A DNA stretch of 64,000 bases from Colius striatus (lineage: Eukaryota; Chordata; Aves; Coliiformes; Coliidae): contig NC_084774.1 in assembly GCF_028858725.1 (NCBI RefSeq), forward strand, positions 7,414,001-7,478,000. Reading direction: 5' to 3'. The notes under the pieces are model-generated. The model was not told where the DNA came from. It did no database searches and worked only from the letters and a program-made list of their open reading frames with translations. A program made the position numbers and the translations under genes. Positions 11,301 to 23,898 of this stretch are shown one piece after another; within the stretch, counting starts at the first letter, position 1, and the number at the start of each line of letters is the position of its first letter.

Positions 11301-14300
11301 AGAGTCCCAAACAGAGAATGCTATTTCTAGGGAAATGCTCTGAACTCTGGGTCATGAATTAAAGTCAGGTAATTTATGTTCAGCTCATAAACGGTGGCAG
11401 GGCAAAGCCCAAGCAGAAATGGAACAGAAGATATTGCTGTAACGTTTGTAGCCATTGAGACCTGTGGAGTTGTCCTGTACTTCTGATGCCAGGTAATGCT
11501 CACAAAAACATCCAAGTCAAGGAACACATAGCAAGCCCTTCAAAGCTGCCAACTCAATGACCTGAAGGTCAGCCAGTTTCAGAGCAGCATGTTACGAGAG
11601 GTTTGAAGAGGTAACTTCCCAAACCCTGATCCTTATTTATGAGCTGTTTCTGACAAGCCCTAAACAAAGGCAAATGGCCTGACATGTTGAAATTGCATGG
11701 CAATTCATTTTATAGGAAACTCTGATCTTTAGGAAATACCAATACTATTGCATTTCCTGATTTCTCATTCTTTTTCTCTCTTGATATTCAATCCAGTCTG
11801 CTCTGCAAACCTGCCAAGCCACTGTCAGTTCCAGGGCTTGGCTGCCTGGGGCTCACAGAGCTCCAGCTTCCTCACAACCAGCTATCTTCCAGGTGCCTTT
11901 GAAGTGTGACTTCTGCACCAAAAGTAGCTGTGGAAAAACAGACCTCCATGTTGTAGTCAGAGTTAGGTCTGTTAACGTTTAGGTGATGTTTCACTCCTCA
12001 GCAGGTTGCAGGTCAGCTGGACATCATCATGGGGAGATGCAGCCAAAGGAAGGGATCCATTTGGCAGGAGGATGAATCTAGGCTGCTTATGGCAAATATA
12101 GATGAATGTATACTCTGTAATACATGGAGTGAGGAAGCTCCTTCTTCGGTATAAAGCCCAGGGGAGCTGGCATGACATTTTCTCTGAATGTCTCTAGGGA
12201 AGGGCAGCTTCTCTCCCAGCAATATGTGTCTGTTTCGGGCCATGCTTCAAAGTCCAGCCTGGGGTTTTGGTGTTTGCTTTGCTCCTTTTAAATAGGAATT
12301 ATCTGAAGGCCTCAAAGTCTGAAGGCTGAAGAACTCCACGAGCTGCCTAGAGTGCTGAAGAGTTTCTTTATAGTGAGTCTCAATGCATGAAATATTTAAC
12401 CTTCATCCTGTGCAAAGCCTGACTTTCAAAAACCAAGTTACAGCATACAGTGGGGTTTTATCTAAATAAAATTTCCCTCCTGCTATTTCTGCCCCAGATC
12501 TCCAATTTCAGTGTGTGAGGAGTCAATTGCAGAAGAGGAGATGGCCACTCCTCCAGATGACTCTCTGAAGCTTCACTTTTCTCAGAGGAGTCCGGATGAG
12601 AGCTCTGAGGTAGCACGTCTGCAACTGGATATCTGTTCTTTATTCTGCTTTGTGGTTCAAGGTGTCTTCTTCTTAATAAGCCCTTACCACTAGACCATTA
12701 ATGGTTTAACAGTTCACAGCTTCCAAGGAAATGCTTACCAGCAGTCAGAGCTGGAAAATCATTCAGAGGATGGCATAGGCTTGATAAAAGGATTAATAAA
12801 TCACAGCACCGAGAGCTGTGAGTTCAGTTTTGCCTGACACTTGGCACTAAGGATTATTTCATACTTTCAGTGCTCTTGATTGCTTTTTCTCCCCAGAAGT
12901 TCCATGTGAAACTCTGGAATAGGCTTTCTAGAGCTTTCCCAAACAGATTGGACTAGATTATTTCCTAATATATATTTAAACTCTGGTCCTTATGGCAGAG
13001 TCTTGTGTTTGAGACACAGAGATTGGACTGATAAACACAGAGGGTGTGGGGAGACACCTTCTCTCACTCCATCGTGGCAAAAGCAGAATATTTTTGCAGA
13101 ATAAAGCTGTGACCAGTTCCAACCTAGCTCTGTGATTCCACTTTTCTTGGAATTGTTCCGTCTGTTTCTCTGAGACAAAGTCTGTTTTTACTCCTGCCAC
13201 CTGCTATTTCCATATGAAAAAGCTGTCTTGTCATGATGAAGGTACCATTCCTCCCAAGGGCAAACTAAGGACATTCCTGATCTTCCTGAAACTGCAGTAA
13301 CCAGATTCAATATGTTACTAGGTTTGATCTGCTTTTTTACCAAGCTGTAAAGCCTTTCAGGGAAATTTCAAGTTCTGTCTGTGGGTATTTACAAAACAAA
13401 ATATCATCTCCCTGCTGAACTGTAAGAGAGTCTGATCTGGCAAAACAAAAAAGACAATCCAAACCCAAGACTCACTTGAGCTTTGAAGCTTATCTAGTGA
13501 CAAGCATTTGGTATGATTTCCTAGCACAGTCCATATTTTGATCCCAGGCACAAGTGAAGAATACTGTGACCAACCTCTTGATGCAAGTGACAGTAGAGGT
13601 GGCCTGAGGTTTGTCTTCTGTGCAAGTCAGCTTTTTGCAGCTTCACTTGTGCTTTAAAGAAACGACTTAAACTGCTTTTTTACTCCAAGGGAAACTGTCT
13701 GAATGAGTTACCTTTGACATCCACCTTTTACTGAACCCTTTCATATCATGAGCATTGCTGCCCCAACAGTGTTGATTAGTCCTGTTTTCCAGAAGGAGAG
13801 CAAGAAAAAAGTCAGTTTCCTCAGCAGGATTCCTAGACAAGAGTCAGGGAAAACTGATCCACGTTTTAGTGTCTGTACAGATGAAAGCAGCAGAGCCCAA
13901 AAGCTGCCTGCACAGAGTCAGGAGTTTCTGGGTGCTAAGGCAGGCACAGGGCTGGGGGCTGCATGGGACAGGCTGGGGCTGTGCCCGGGCCCATGGGGCA
14001 GGGAGCAGAGCTGCTCACCCTTACCTCTGCACTGACAGAGCCACAAGCCCTTGTCCCTCCTCAAGCTGCTCTGGCACACTGAACATGGGATGCTCCAGCT
14101 GCAGGCCCTGGCCCCCCAGTGCTGGGGGTCTGGTGGCCAAGGAGCCACCTGGCCCCCAGCCAGCTCCTGCTGGGGACAGACTCTATCACCCCATGGCTCT
14201 CCCCAGGCAGCAAGAGGGGACAGGGGTGCTGAGACCTGTCCCACAGGTCTGCTCAACTGGCCAGAGTGGGACCAGTGCACCTTTCTGCTCAGCTTTCAGC

Positions 14301-16202
14301 TTGGGATGTGCTTCCAGCATGAGCTGGAGGCTGCTGAGGAAACAGAGTGACATGAAAGTGGGGATGGAGGTACAGATGGAGGTGGAGAAGATAAAAATGG
14401 AGGTAGAGACAGGTGCATCAGCAGCAGCCCAGGCACGTGCTCCCCATCCACTGCCTGCAGTCAGGGTGAGTCACCAGCCACTGGCCCAGGGCAGGTGGTC
14501 CCTGCTGCATCATCCCAGAGGCACAACTGCCAGCACCACACAGCCCTGAGCACCTGTCTGCTTTGGGAAGGGAGTTACTTCACAGGGCTAGGCAACTCAC
14601 ATCTAATCCTACGAGACCCTTCTTAAATAGTGGTCACAGAAGCACCCCTTTATCTCAGTGTTGGCCAGAGGTAGGTCCAGCTTGGAGCTGGGGAGCTTCC
14701 AGCAGCTTCTCACAGGGGCCACCACTGCAGTCCCTCATGCTATCAAACCCCTCCACCCACCCAAACTCAAAGACACATGTGTAGAGCAAATCTCAAACAG
14801 GGAAACAACTAATGCACTTGCAGGGAACCCAAGTCATCATTTGTCACTGCCAGAACCCTGGTCATGACTCAATACAGAACAACAGCTCTACACTGAAAGC
14901 CAGGGAATCCAGCTCTGCAGCAATATGGTGGTGTTGCTAATGAAAGGAGTCACTTTGGATTTCCAAGGATCCCACTGAAACAGAGTGGCCTCTGTCCCTA
15001 CAGAATGAGAAAGCAGCTCAGGACAGAACTTGTGAAGAGAGATATTACAGGATTTGTCTGATTATGGGAAAGACATTGGCTTATATCTAGGCCTGGTAGT
15101 TGATCGTTATATACGTCAATTATCATTTACTAGGCACAAGAACATGATGATCTACTTTTACCTCCCACCACCAATTTCATTGTAAACAAGGAATAAAGAT
15201 GTTCCTTCAGCCTGTTCTACTTCTCACAAACTGGCACTCGTTTCTGACATGATCATTACAGAATATGGCTTTTGTATAGACAGAATGGTTCATAATCTCT
15301 GTGAAGCCACACAAGCCGATAAATGAAAGGCAGAAGGTACTTTGGTACAAAAAACCCCAAGTGCCAGTGGACACAAGCTGACAAAGCAAACCAGATCCTG
15401 AGAGCAGTTAAGGTGTTACCATGGCCTGTTCCAGGAACAAAGCCAGGCTTTATTTTCACAGGTTATAACATACAGAGCACCAGAGTCTGTGTTTGGTAGT
15501 GTTTGCTAGTAAATTCTATGTCAAAATGTGTATTTATTTCACTGGATGAGCCCAAAAGAGAGCAGAAAGCTTCTACTGCATGCACCCCTTTGCTGCTGCT
15601 TCAGTGTTCTCTTCTGAGCTCTACAAAGCACTCGAGGACACTGACCTGCTTTTCATGTCCTCAGATACAGTCAAGCAATTCCTTCACAGTATTTCTATGC
15701 CACATGATCTGAGACTGTGTAAAGATTTTAGGTACCTTTGAGCAAGAGATCCTGCACAGCAGAAGTCACATAATTGTGTTGGTGCAGCTCTCCACAGGGG
15801 CTAAAGAGCCTTGTTGAGAAGAACTTTTCTGTGCAGGGGTTCTCAAGTCAAGCTTGGCAGGTCTCCAGTGGTAGTTCAGGCATCTGCTTTGCTCTGTGCA
15901 GACACCCTTTGTTTCCCTTTACCTGAGATCTGGATCACCCTCAGCTTGGCTTTTGCTGTTTCTTTCCCCAGCCTGTCTGGTTCCACAGGCCTTTATTGCA
16001 GATCAAGAAATGGACTTCTGCCTTCTGTATGTGGCTGCTGTTAAGATGACAACATAATATTAACTCTGGGCTCTTGTCAAACTGGTGTTAAGTGTGTGAT
16101 CTGCGTGTGGTGGGTCACACAAAAGTGCAGTGTCAAGTTGATTTTCTTTTCCTGTTCCTCATTTGTGGTTTAGTGACTTTGCTCAGGAAGCTGCAGTGGT
16201 GG
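8311..16202. other. Intergenic, no gene recognised
   Basis: No frame shows recognisable protein similarity. The longest open frame (13869-14549, plus strand) lies in a locally GC-rich patch and has a composition typical of non-coding DNA (many Gln, Pro, Ser, Cys, Trp), with other frames also open. A strong splice-donor-like AGGTAAGA occurs at about 10613 but has no convincing partner exon. A possible very old CR1 remnant lies at about 12940-13145. A canonical CACGTG E-box lies at about 9363. Confidence 0.7.
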
Positions 16203-16457
16203 TAGGATGAGAGGTGATGGCTTTCATCTGAAAGAGGGCAGATTTAGATGAGATATTCTTTCTTCACCATGAGGGTGGTGGGGCTCTGGAACGGGTTGCC
16301 CAGACTGTGTCTGCCCCATCCCTGGAAGTGTTCAAAGGCAGGTTGGATGGGGCTTGGAGCAACCTGGGCTAGTGGATGGTGTCCCTGCCCATGGCAGGGG
16401 TTTGTAATGAAATGTGCTTGAAGGTCCCTTCCAACCCAACCCATTTTGTGATTCTAT
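16203..16457 (+). mobile_element. CR1 LINE 3' fragment
   Basis: The sequence follows the CR1 3' region in order: the TTCACCATGAGGGTGGTG block, GGGTTGCCCAGACTGTG, the GTTGGATGGGGCTTGGAGC block, then CCCTTCCAACCCAACCC and a single terminal ATTCT-type octamer. It is 5'-truncated, moderately diverged and ends cleanly at the octamer. No intact reading frame remains. Confidence 0.9.
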
Positions 16458-19400
16458 TCACACATACACTGTGCTGTGCTTACTGTGTCTCCCATCATTT
16501 GATTGCTTTGCCATAATGTTCAGAAGGTTTTGTGATTTTGCATGCAACCCAGGAGAAAGCTGTGAACAGCCCACTAAGAGGAAAGAAACAGAGACTGGCT
16601 CAAGCATGGCTCCTGGTCCTTCACAAAAAAACTGTTCTACAAACAAACACCTTTTACAAAGTCCTGATACCCACAGGGCCTTGTTTAACCTCCTCTACAT
16701 CTCCCATTCTTGCCCCTCTTCTCCTTGGAACAATCTGTATGAAGACTGGCCATATCTCTGTGTGTAGGCAGCCTTCTGCTATGCTGGAATATCAGGGCTC
16801 CCATATTTCTCTTCTCCATCTTTTCCTGCCCATGGGCTGTGCCGTTGCACGATGCATCTGATACAAGCCAAGCAAAACGGCTTTGCTGGACATGCACAGT
16901 GACTCAGCACCTCCCTCCTTTTGGGGTCTGCCAGGTGGGCTGCACACCAGCCCTGGGACTGCTCAGAATGTTCCCCTAACACATGGCTGGGATTTTGGGG
17001 TGCTCAGAAAGCCTGGGAATAAAGCCTCAAAAGCACACTGCTCTGCTTCCTGCTCCAAGTGCTCTCCTACAGGGAAATGCTGACTTTCTCTGTGGTTCTT
17101 ATGAAAACCAAAGGCTGTGGTCCTGTGACAACCCCAAATCTGCTGCTTTCCTGATCCTCTGGACTCACTTGCCACTCAGTTGCTGCTGCTTCTCTTTCAG
17201 AGCAGTAATTCAATAACGGATCCCAGGAACCAGCCAACACACTCAGTAAGGGAACAGAAGCAATTTGATGTGATTCGTGGTCAGTCACAACCAAGCACCA
17301 AAGCTGATTTTTTGGCATTCATTCCTGGAAGTACAGATTCAAGAAACAAACCCTACTCTTGATTAGATTCGAAGAAAGTGGAGGAGTCTGCAGCCTACTC
17401 ACAGAGAGAAAGGAAGACAAGTGAATGCAGGCTGTTGGGTTGTGTAAGTGACCCACTGTGCTGCTGGATGAGGAGGGAGAAAGGGTTGTGTCCCAGCACT
17501 GTGGTGCTGCCACTTGCCTCCTCCAAACCATTCCTGCCAGAAGGTATAAGAAATTTCAGGGGACAAGGCTGGATGTGATAGCCTAACGTTCTTGAAGTAC
17601 TTTGATGTCTTCCTTCCTTCCCCTTGAACACATCAGCTGCTCAGCGGGGTGAGACAGAAATGGGTGTCTAAAGGGGTTTTGAAGTTGCACAGGGGCCTCT
17701 GTTCTAGTGCAGGATGGGTGGTGTCACCTGTGCTCAGCAGGTCCTGAGGATGGATGAGACAGGACTAATGAGAACATCAGGAAGAAACCATCTATTAATG
17801 CTGCCCTTGGTAGGAAAATCCATGGTGTCTTTCTCCTGTTCCTTCTACCTCACAGCCCGGTGACACTGGGTGACATTTCTCAGCTTAGTCATTTTATCAA
17901 GCCTGGGAGATAAATCACTGCCCAGTGAGGGAAATGAGCTCAGCAACATTTATAACAGTGTGGGGTCTCATGAAATCTTAATTTAATGACCTTTGAGTAA
18001 GAATAGAGGCAAATCTACAGCACTGGCAGGGGGCTGAATCCTGTCCCACCTGGGAAATGGACAAAATCAAATCCTGTCATCTCTATCTCTCTCTGTTCTG
18101 AACCTGTACTGCAAACGAGCCCAGCTCTGAAATGGTCTTCTACTTCAATGAAAGGGCAGAGAAAGTCCCTTTCTGCAGCCAAAACTACAGGCAGAGGGAT
18201 AAAGGGTACAGGCAGTGCTGGTGGGAGAGCCATCAGTAGTCAGCACTGCTGGGCACAGGCTTTTGCTGGATGCCATCTAAAAGCAGGCAGGGAGAGGAGC
18301 AGGACAGTCTTGCTCTCCTGCAGTTTGTCTGTGACTGTCGGAGCCACAAAACAGGACCTGTGGCAAAGGTGTCATTTTGCAGCTGGATCCTGGGGAAGCC
18401 CCAGGGTGTTGAGGAAGGCAGGGAACAGGCGGGAAGTGACAGTCCCCTCGCAGTGCCTAGGAACCTCCCCTGGGCACCTGGGGCCCTGCAGTTCAGGGCA
18501 TGAACACAGGCAAGAATTGCCATGGATCAGGCCAGTGTCCTGGGCACTGCACCCTGAGAAGCCCCCAGTGACATGTTTGCACTGCAGCTGCACAGATCAC
18601 AGAATCACAGAATGGTTTGGAAGGAAGCTCATCTCATCCCACCCACCTTGCCACACCTTCCACTAGACCAGGTTGCTCCAAGCCCCATCTCCCAGCAGGA
18701 GATCTTACAAGCAGAAAGACCAAGTGCAGGGTGGGTACTTGAGCAGGGGGCTCAGAGTGCCCAGGCTGTTAGACTCTTGGTGTAGTCAGAGGACTGGTGT
18801 TACCACCCTTCGTAGTATGTTCCTTCGATGCTTCTTTATCTGCCCACTTCTATGGCCATACCTCTGTGGTCTTCTCTGCACCTGGCTCTAAATCACAGAA
18901 ATCAGGAGAAACACCTAAGAAGCTGTGATGCCACCATTCCCATGGCCATCATGCTCATCAGTGTTTGTCATATTTACCATCAGCTATGGTTTGCTTCTGC
19001 TGGGTCTTATCCAAAACCACGGCAATCAGCTATTCCTCTCTGGAGAGAACACACAGTGCAGCTCAGGGTGTGATGCAGCAGATGGGGGTGGTCCAGCCTG
19101 GCAGGGGACCATGGCTCCTGTTTGCTTGTGTGGCTTTCAGTGTGGTGGCAGATTTCTCTGGTGCTGGGCAGGAAGCAGCCACCGACCAACGAGCCTCTCG
19201 CCCGCGAGGAAGCAAAGAGAAAGCGTTTGCTGCCAGCTCTGCCCAGTGACAGGGAGAGGAGTGCTCCTCAGGATGGGGAGAGCTGGCTTTGCCAGCAAGC
19301 TGAACTCCTGGGTGGTGGGCTGTGGCTGTCAGGAAGCCTGGCCAAATGTCTCAGAGAGCTTGTGACGTGGCACTGCCTCGCCATCACACGCACACCATCT

Positions 19401-20089
19401 GCCACCCGCCGGCCCCCGGCGCAGCCTGAGCGCTGAGCTGCTCTGCACAGACAGGCTGCACATTAGCTCCATGAGAAGGAGGCCAGCAAGGAATGCCACC
19501 CCACACAGGGTACAAACAGGGGCTGTGAAATGTGGCAGGAGGGCTGCACAGCATCCCACACACCCTGAGCCCTCAGCATCTCCCTTTCGGACCCAAGGGC
19601 TGCTCAGTCTGCCCAGCACCAGAACACAGCGTTCACACCACTGCCATCCCCATGGGGCAAAACAGCTTCATCTTCTGTGGCTTCTTCACTGCTAAAGGTT
19701 TGAAGAAACCTCCTTGAAGAAACCTGCTAGAGGCAGCCAGGGCTGTGCTCTGGCTCACAGGAACAAGATTAACTCCATGTTGGGTCAGTGTGGTGGAGCA
19801 TGTGCACGTGGGACCCCTTGCACCTCAGTTAGCTTGAGCAGGTTTGGAGCCTGACCCTCCTGCTCTCTGCCAACCTCACTCAGCCTCTGCAGCCCAGACA
19901 CCTCTGGTTGCCCCATGAGATGCTGCATGTCTGAGTTTGCCTTCCAAACACAACCCAGTGAGGAAATACACGCTGGTCCCTCCCCCAGGCACATAAGAAA
20001 ACTTGGAATTGGTGTTTGTTTTCTGTGGGGCCAGTCTCCCACTTATGGTCTGTTGCCATCTTTACTGCTCAGTGCAGCTTCCCTGGAGC
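16458..20089. other. Intergenic, no gene recognised
   Basis: This segment is mixed in composition, becoming GC-richer after about 18.2 kb. Apart from the CR1 tail at 18594-18700, I see no repeat or gene. Frames of 100-170 codons around 18148-19436 overlap one another on several frames and both strands, a sign of GC-driven openness rather than coding. Confidence 0.65.
18594..18700 (-). mobile_element. CR1 LINE 3' tail fragment, minus orientation
   Basis: The left edge starts with the reverse complement of the CR1 terminal octamers (ATCACAGAATCACAGAATGG), followed by the GGTTTGGAAGG region and a CACTAGACCAGGTTGCTCC segment. About 100 bases remain, so the copy is heavily 5'-truncated. Confidence 0.85.
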
Positions 20090-20806
20090 TACAGGAGGTG
20101 GCTGGAGGTTTTTTTCAGCTCTACAGAGAGGGACCTGGCAGTGCTGGTGGGAAGAACACTAACCATGAGCCAGCAATGTGCCCTCATGGCCAAGAAGGCC
20201 AATGGCAGCCTGGGGGGCATCAAGAAGAGTGTGGGCAGCAGGTCAAGGGAGGTTCTGCTCCCCCTCTCCTCTGCCCTGGTGAGGCCTCATCTGGAGTCCT
20301 GTGTCCAGTTCCGGGCTCCCCAGCTCAAAAGGGACAGGGAACTGCTGGAGAGAGGCCAGTGCAGGGACACCAAGATGATCAGGGGATGGAACAGCTTCCT
20401 TATGAGGAAAGGCTACAGGACCTGGGGCTGTTCAGCCTGGAGAAGGCTGAGGGGGGAAACTCATCAGCACTTACAAGTACCTAAAGGGTGGGTGTCAGGA
20501 GGATGAGGTGACACTATTTTCTGCAGTGCCCAGTGACAGGACAAGGGGTGATGGACATCAGCTGGAACACAAAAAGTTCCACTTAAACATAAGGAGAAAC
20601 TCCTTTGGTGCTGAGGTGAGGGAGCCCTGGCCCAGGCTGCCCAGGGAGGGTGTGGAGGCTCCTTCTCTGCAGGTTTCCAAACCCACCTGGACACGTTCCT
20701 GTGCCCCCTGAAGGAGGGGAACCTGCTTTAGCAGGGGGTTGGGCTGGATGAGCTCTGGAGATCCCTTCCAACCCCCATCATTCTGGGATTCTGTGTGATT
20801 CTGTGA
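20090..20806 (+). mobile_element. CR1 LINE fragment with end of reverse-transcriptase ORF and 3' UTR
   Basis: This is the longest CR1 copy in the window. Its first part encodes the C-terminal end of the CR1 ORF2 polyprotein, including a segment reading ALVRPHLESCVQF and a KMIRG motif near 20390. A frame change close to 20400 then moves the conserved YEERL...LFSLEK segment into another frame, so the ORF is broken. The 3' UTR follows, with the GTTTCCAAACCCACCTGGACA block at about 20670, GGGGTTGGGCTGGATGAGCTC-like sequence, and two ATTCTGTG-type terminal octamers ending near 20806. It lacks the endonuclease and most of the polymerase, so it cannot move by itself. Confidence 0.93.
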
Positions 20807-23800
20807 AGAGGAGACAATTATTGATGAACATTAAGGGAGCTACAGATTTTACTTTCTCCCAGCCTCTCTTGCTTTCCCAATTTTCTTGCTATTGAAGAGA
20901 GCCATCTGCTCTGCCCTCCCCAGGGCTCAGCCCTTGGGGTAATAATATCTCCAAGCAGTCCTGGGCACAGGGAGGCTGTGAGCCAGTGGAGCCTGCAAGC
21001 ACCAGGATGAGGGAACCTCATGGGAACCGAGTGAGGAAACAGCAGGGCCAGGCTAATCTTCGTCTTGGAGCTCTCCCATCGCTTGGGAAGCTGAGGAAGC
21101 TGCTCTGGGTTATCACTGCTGCACACAGAGCAAACCTGTGCCTGGCATCTTTCCTGATTCCCAGCCTGCTTGACACCTGCCTGCCACCCAGCTCAAAACC
21201 AGAGACTTTGCAAAATACAGAATGCCAGCCCTAGGAACTGCTTACCACTGAGTTCCTTCTCAGGAAGGAAAATGTGGCTTCAGAATGCAGCTCTTGTTCT
21301 CTGCTGCTTTACAGTCATCACCTGCAGCCCCCCAGCACTGTGGCAGCCTCAGCAGGGCCTGGAGCTGCAGGCAGCAGAAGGGGACAGAAGGAGCTGGCAG
21401 CTGTAGGATTGTCCCTTGCCTGACCCTCTGAAAACTGGGGCTCCAATGCATGAGGCTGATGACACATTGCATTGCTCTGTGTACACACTGCAAAGCAGAA
21501 GGTGCTGAGCCCCTTCCGTTCTTCTTCCCTAGAGGCTGGGCAGACAGGTCCAGTCTGGCCAGCACAATGCAGGGTGAGATGGACAGACTGCAGCTGCACA
21601 GGCAAAGCTGGCTTCTTGCAGCACTGGGTTGGGTTCTGTCCTCAGGGTGCTTCATCCTCAGGAAACTGGACCCTGCTCCACTTTTTCTCCAAGAACAGAC
21701 TTCTTTCTCCTCATAGTGCTGCAAGCCTTTAGCTAATGAGACATCCCTGCTCTAGAAACTGAAGATGGAAGCAAATTGTTGCCAACTTTCTGCAAGGCTC
21801 CTTTGCAGGGAGCCCAATAAAGCACAAGAATAGATCTGATCTGCTGGAAAGTAGGCCTTCTCCCTCCCTCGAGCCTGGTTGTCAGGGGCAGGGAGCGTGG
21901 TGCAGCGCAGCCATCCACCCGCACCCTGCAGCGTGCTGGGAACCAGCCCAGGGGAGCTGCAGGATCCCCAGCTCTGGCTTCTCAGAGCTCCTGGGCTGCA
22001 GGGAAAGGCTCTGCTGGTGACCTACTGATGGGTTTTATAGCAGAGCTGACACACATTAACCCCATTTCTCTTCCCTTCCTTGCCAGGGGTGTGCTGTAAG
22101 TGCTGGAGAGTGTGCTGTAAATGGCTTGAACAGAAGGGAAAGTTGACAGCAAACAAGCAGAGGTGACATGGTGTGAGCCACAGACAGACTTTTAAAGAGG
22201 GACCTGAGAGGCTGAGAGCTTTCTCAGCTAATAATCCAGGCTGAACAGGTCCTTCTGAGGGGGTGATGAGGACAGGCTGCAGCTCCACACCTGTACAAGG
22301 ACTGTGCCAGGCACAGGGGGGTCCTGTAGCCCACCCGGGCTCCCTGGGAAGGGCATCTGCATAATCCCATGTCTGCAAAACACCCACTTAGTGCAGGAGC
22401 TGGGCACACTGGGATGAGTGCCTTTGCCAGGGAAATGGGCTCACTGGGGCTGCCAAGCTGCCTGCAGCCCTGCACAGGCATGTAGGACAGGAAATCAAGG
22501 GGAACAAATATCCTGTTCAAATACCAGAGGACAGCGTGTAATTACCTGAGCTGGGAGCCAGCCAGGGCTCCAGGAGTGATACTGCTGCAAGAGCAAAAGT
22601 GCTGAAAAGCAGGAGGGAGGGCAGGAGGGATGAGAAAGGTGGGTACCAAAGAACCAGGCACAGAATTTGTCTCTTTTGTTTAGGAATGCAGGAGCAGAGC
22701 ATCTCTGCACCGTGCCCCTCGCTGGGCCTCTGACCCAGCATGGATGGAGAGAAGTGGTCCCCAGCATGCCTCTGGCACCGAGTCTTCCTCATCCACTCCA
22801 CTACCCATGTAGCTGAAGATGCCCAGAGGATGCCAGGGATGCTCGTGCCACCCCTCAGGGATGCTGTGTGACCCAGCCATAGCCCCTCATGCTGGAGCCC
22901 ACAAGCTCCACTGCTCTCTTTGCACTTCTTTGGCAACAGCATTGGGCAAACAGTGCCAAGGGCTGAGCTGCTCACAGAGCGACCCACAGCTGTCCCAGCC
23001 TCACAACTGGGAGCTTCCTCAGAGCTGGATGAGACCTGCTGGGCTCAGACTTCTCCAGACACTTTGGGGCCAGGTCTGGCTGTGCTCTGGAACTCAGTGA
23101 AGAGCAGCTGTGGGCTTGCTGAGGGGCTGATGTGTGCAGGTCTCTACCCTAGGGGGCAAACCCTTGTGCTTCTGTGGGACTCAGTGCTGGGGGCTTTGCT
23201 GAGGAGGATCAGGCCCTCCTGGCCCTCTTGGCTCAGTTTGGTGTCTGTGTTGATGGAACCTGGATGCACACAGAATGATGGTGTGCCATTTTCTCAGGGT
23301 TCTGCTGGGTTCTCTGGCTGGCTCCTGCCAGGTTTCAGTCCCACAGTCTCTCTGGACAGCAGCTTGATATTTGAAAGAGCAGCAGATCCATGGCTGGGGG
23401 GAGCAGACCCAGAAGCACTTCCAGGCATCAGCCTCATGGGGCTGACCCCGTGTGACTGACAGGGAAGTGCCACCAGCCTGAGGCTCACAGAGGAGACCTT
23501 CACCCCACAGAACCTGCTCCCACCACCCAAAGATGCTTTTCCAAAGAGTTCTTTCTGCTCTTTGGTGCTGCTGGACCTGACCCACAACCCCCTTGGCCCA
23601 GCTTTGGCTGAGACCCAGGAGCAGAGGCAGAGCTGGGGGAAGCAGCAGTCGTGGGGCAGGCTGGTGCATGGCTTGTGCCAGGGGACGTGTGTGAGGATCC
23701 AGGCACTGCCCCTCGGCCCTGAGCTGCTGTGCTGGGATGTGGGTGTCCCCAGGGCAGGGGAATGAGTGGTTCCTGCTGCTGGCTCCTCCTTCCCACCCAG

Positions 23801-23849
23801 ACCCTGCCCCAGCCCAACACACTTTTCAAGAACAATTTTTCTCCTTAAG

Positions 23850-23886
23850 CACCAGCCCCAAGTTTCAAAGTTAATTGGGGCTGGTG
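23850..23886. repeat. Perfect 12-bp inverted repeat with 13-base loop
   Basis: CACCAGCCCCAA at 23850-23861 is the exact reverse complement of TTGGGGCTGGTG at 23875-23886, separated by a 13-base AT-rich loop. The arms do not extend further. No flanking target duplication or transposon terminus is evident. Confidence 0.85.
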
Positions 23887-23889
23887 AGG

Positions 23890-23898
23890 TATAAATAG
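23890..23898 (+). promoter_or_regulatory. TATA-box-like TATAAATAG
   Basis: TATAAATAG is a good TATA-box match and begins four bases after the right arm of the hairpin. No coding exon is seen downstream, so any transcript would be non-coding. The match could be chance in a window this size. Confidence 0.25.

Noticed and set aside
12940-13145. Possible very old CR1 tail (ATTGGACTAGATTATTTCC and a later GTTCCAACCTAGCTCTGTG)
   Set aside because: Only isolated blocks resemble CR1 and intervening sequence does not align by eye; too uncertain to annotate.
13869-14549. 226-codon plus-strand open frame
   Set aside because: Locally GC-rich; other frames and the opposite strand are also open; no domain or splice context recognised.
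20003-20506. 167-codon frame with reverse-transcriptase-like C-terminus
   Set aside because: It is the decayed end of CR1 ORF2, already listed as a mobile element, and is frameshifted near 20400.
22517-23822. Minus-strand frames of 156 and 213 codons
   Set aside because: Composition looks random, plus-strand frames overlap them, and no recognisable family or consistent exon structure is present.
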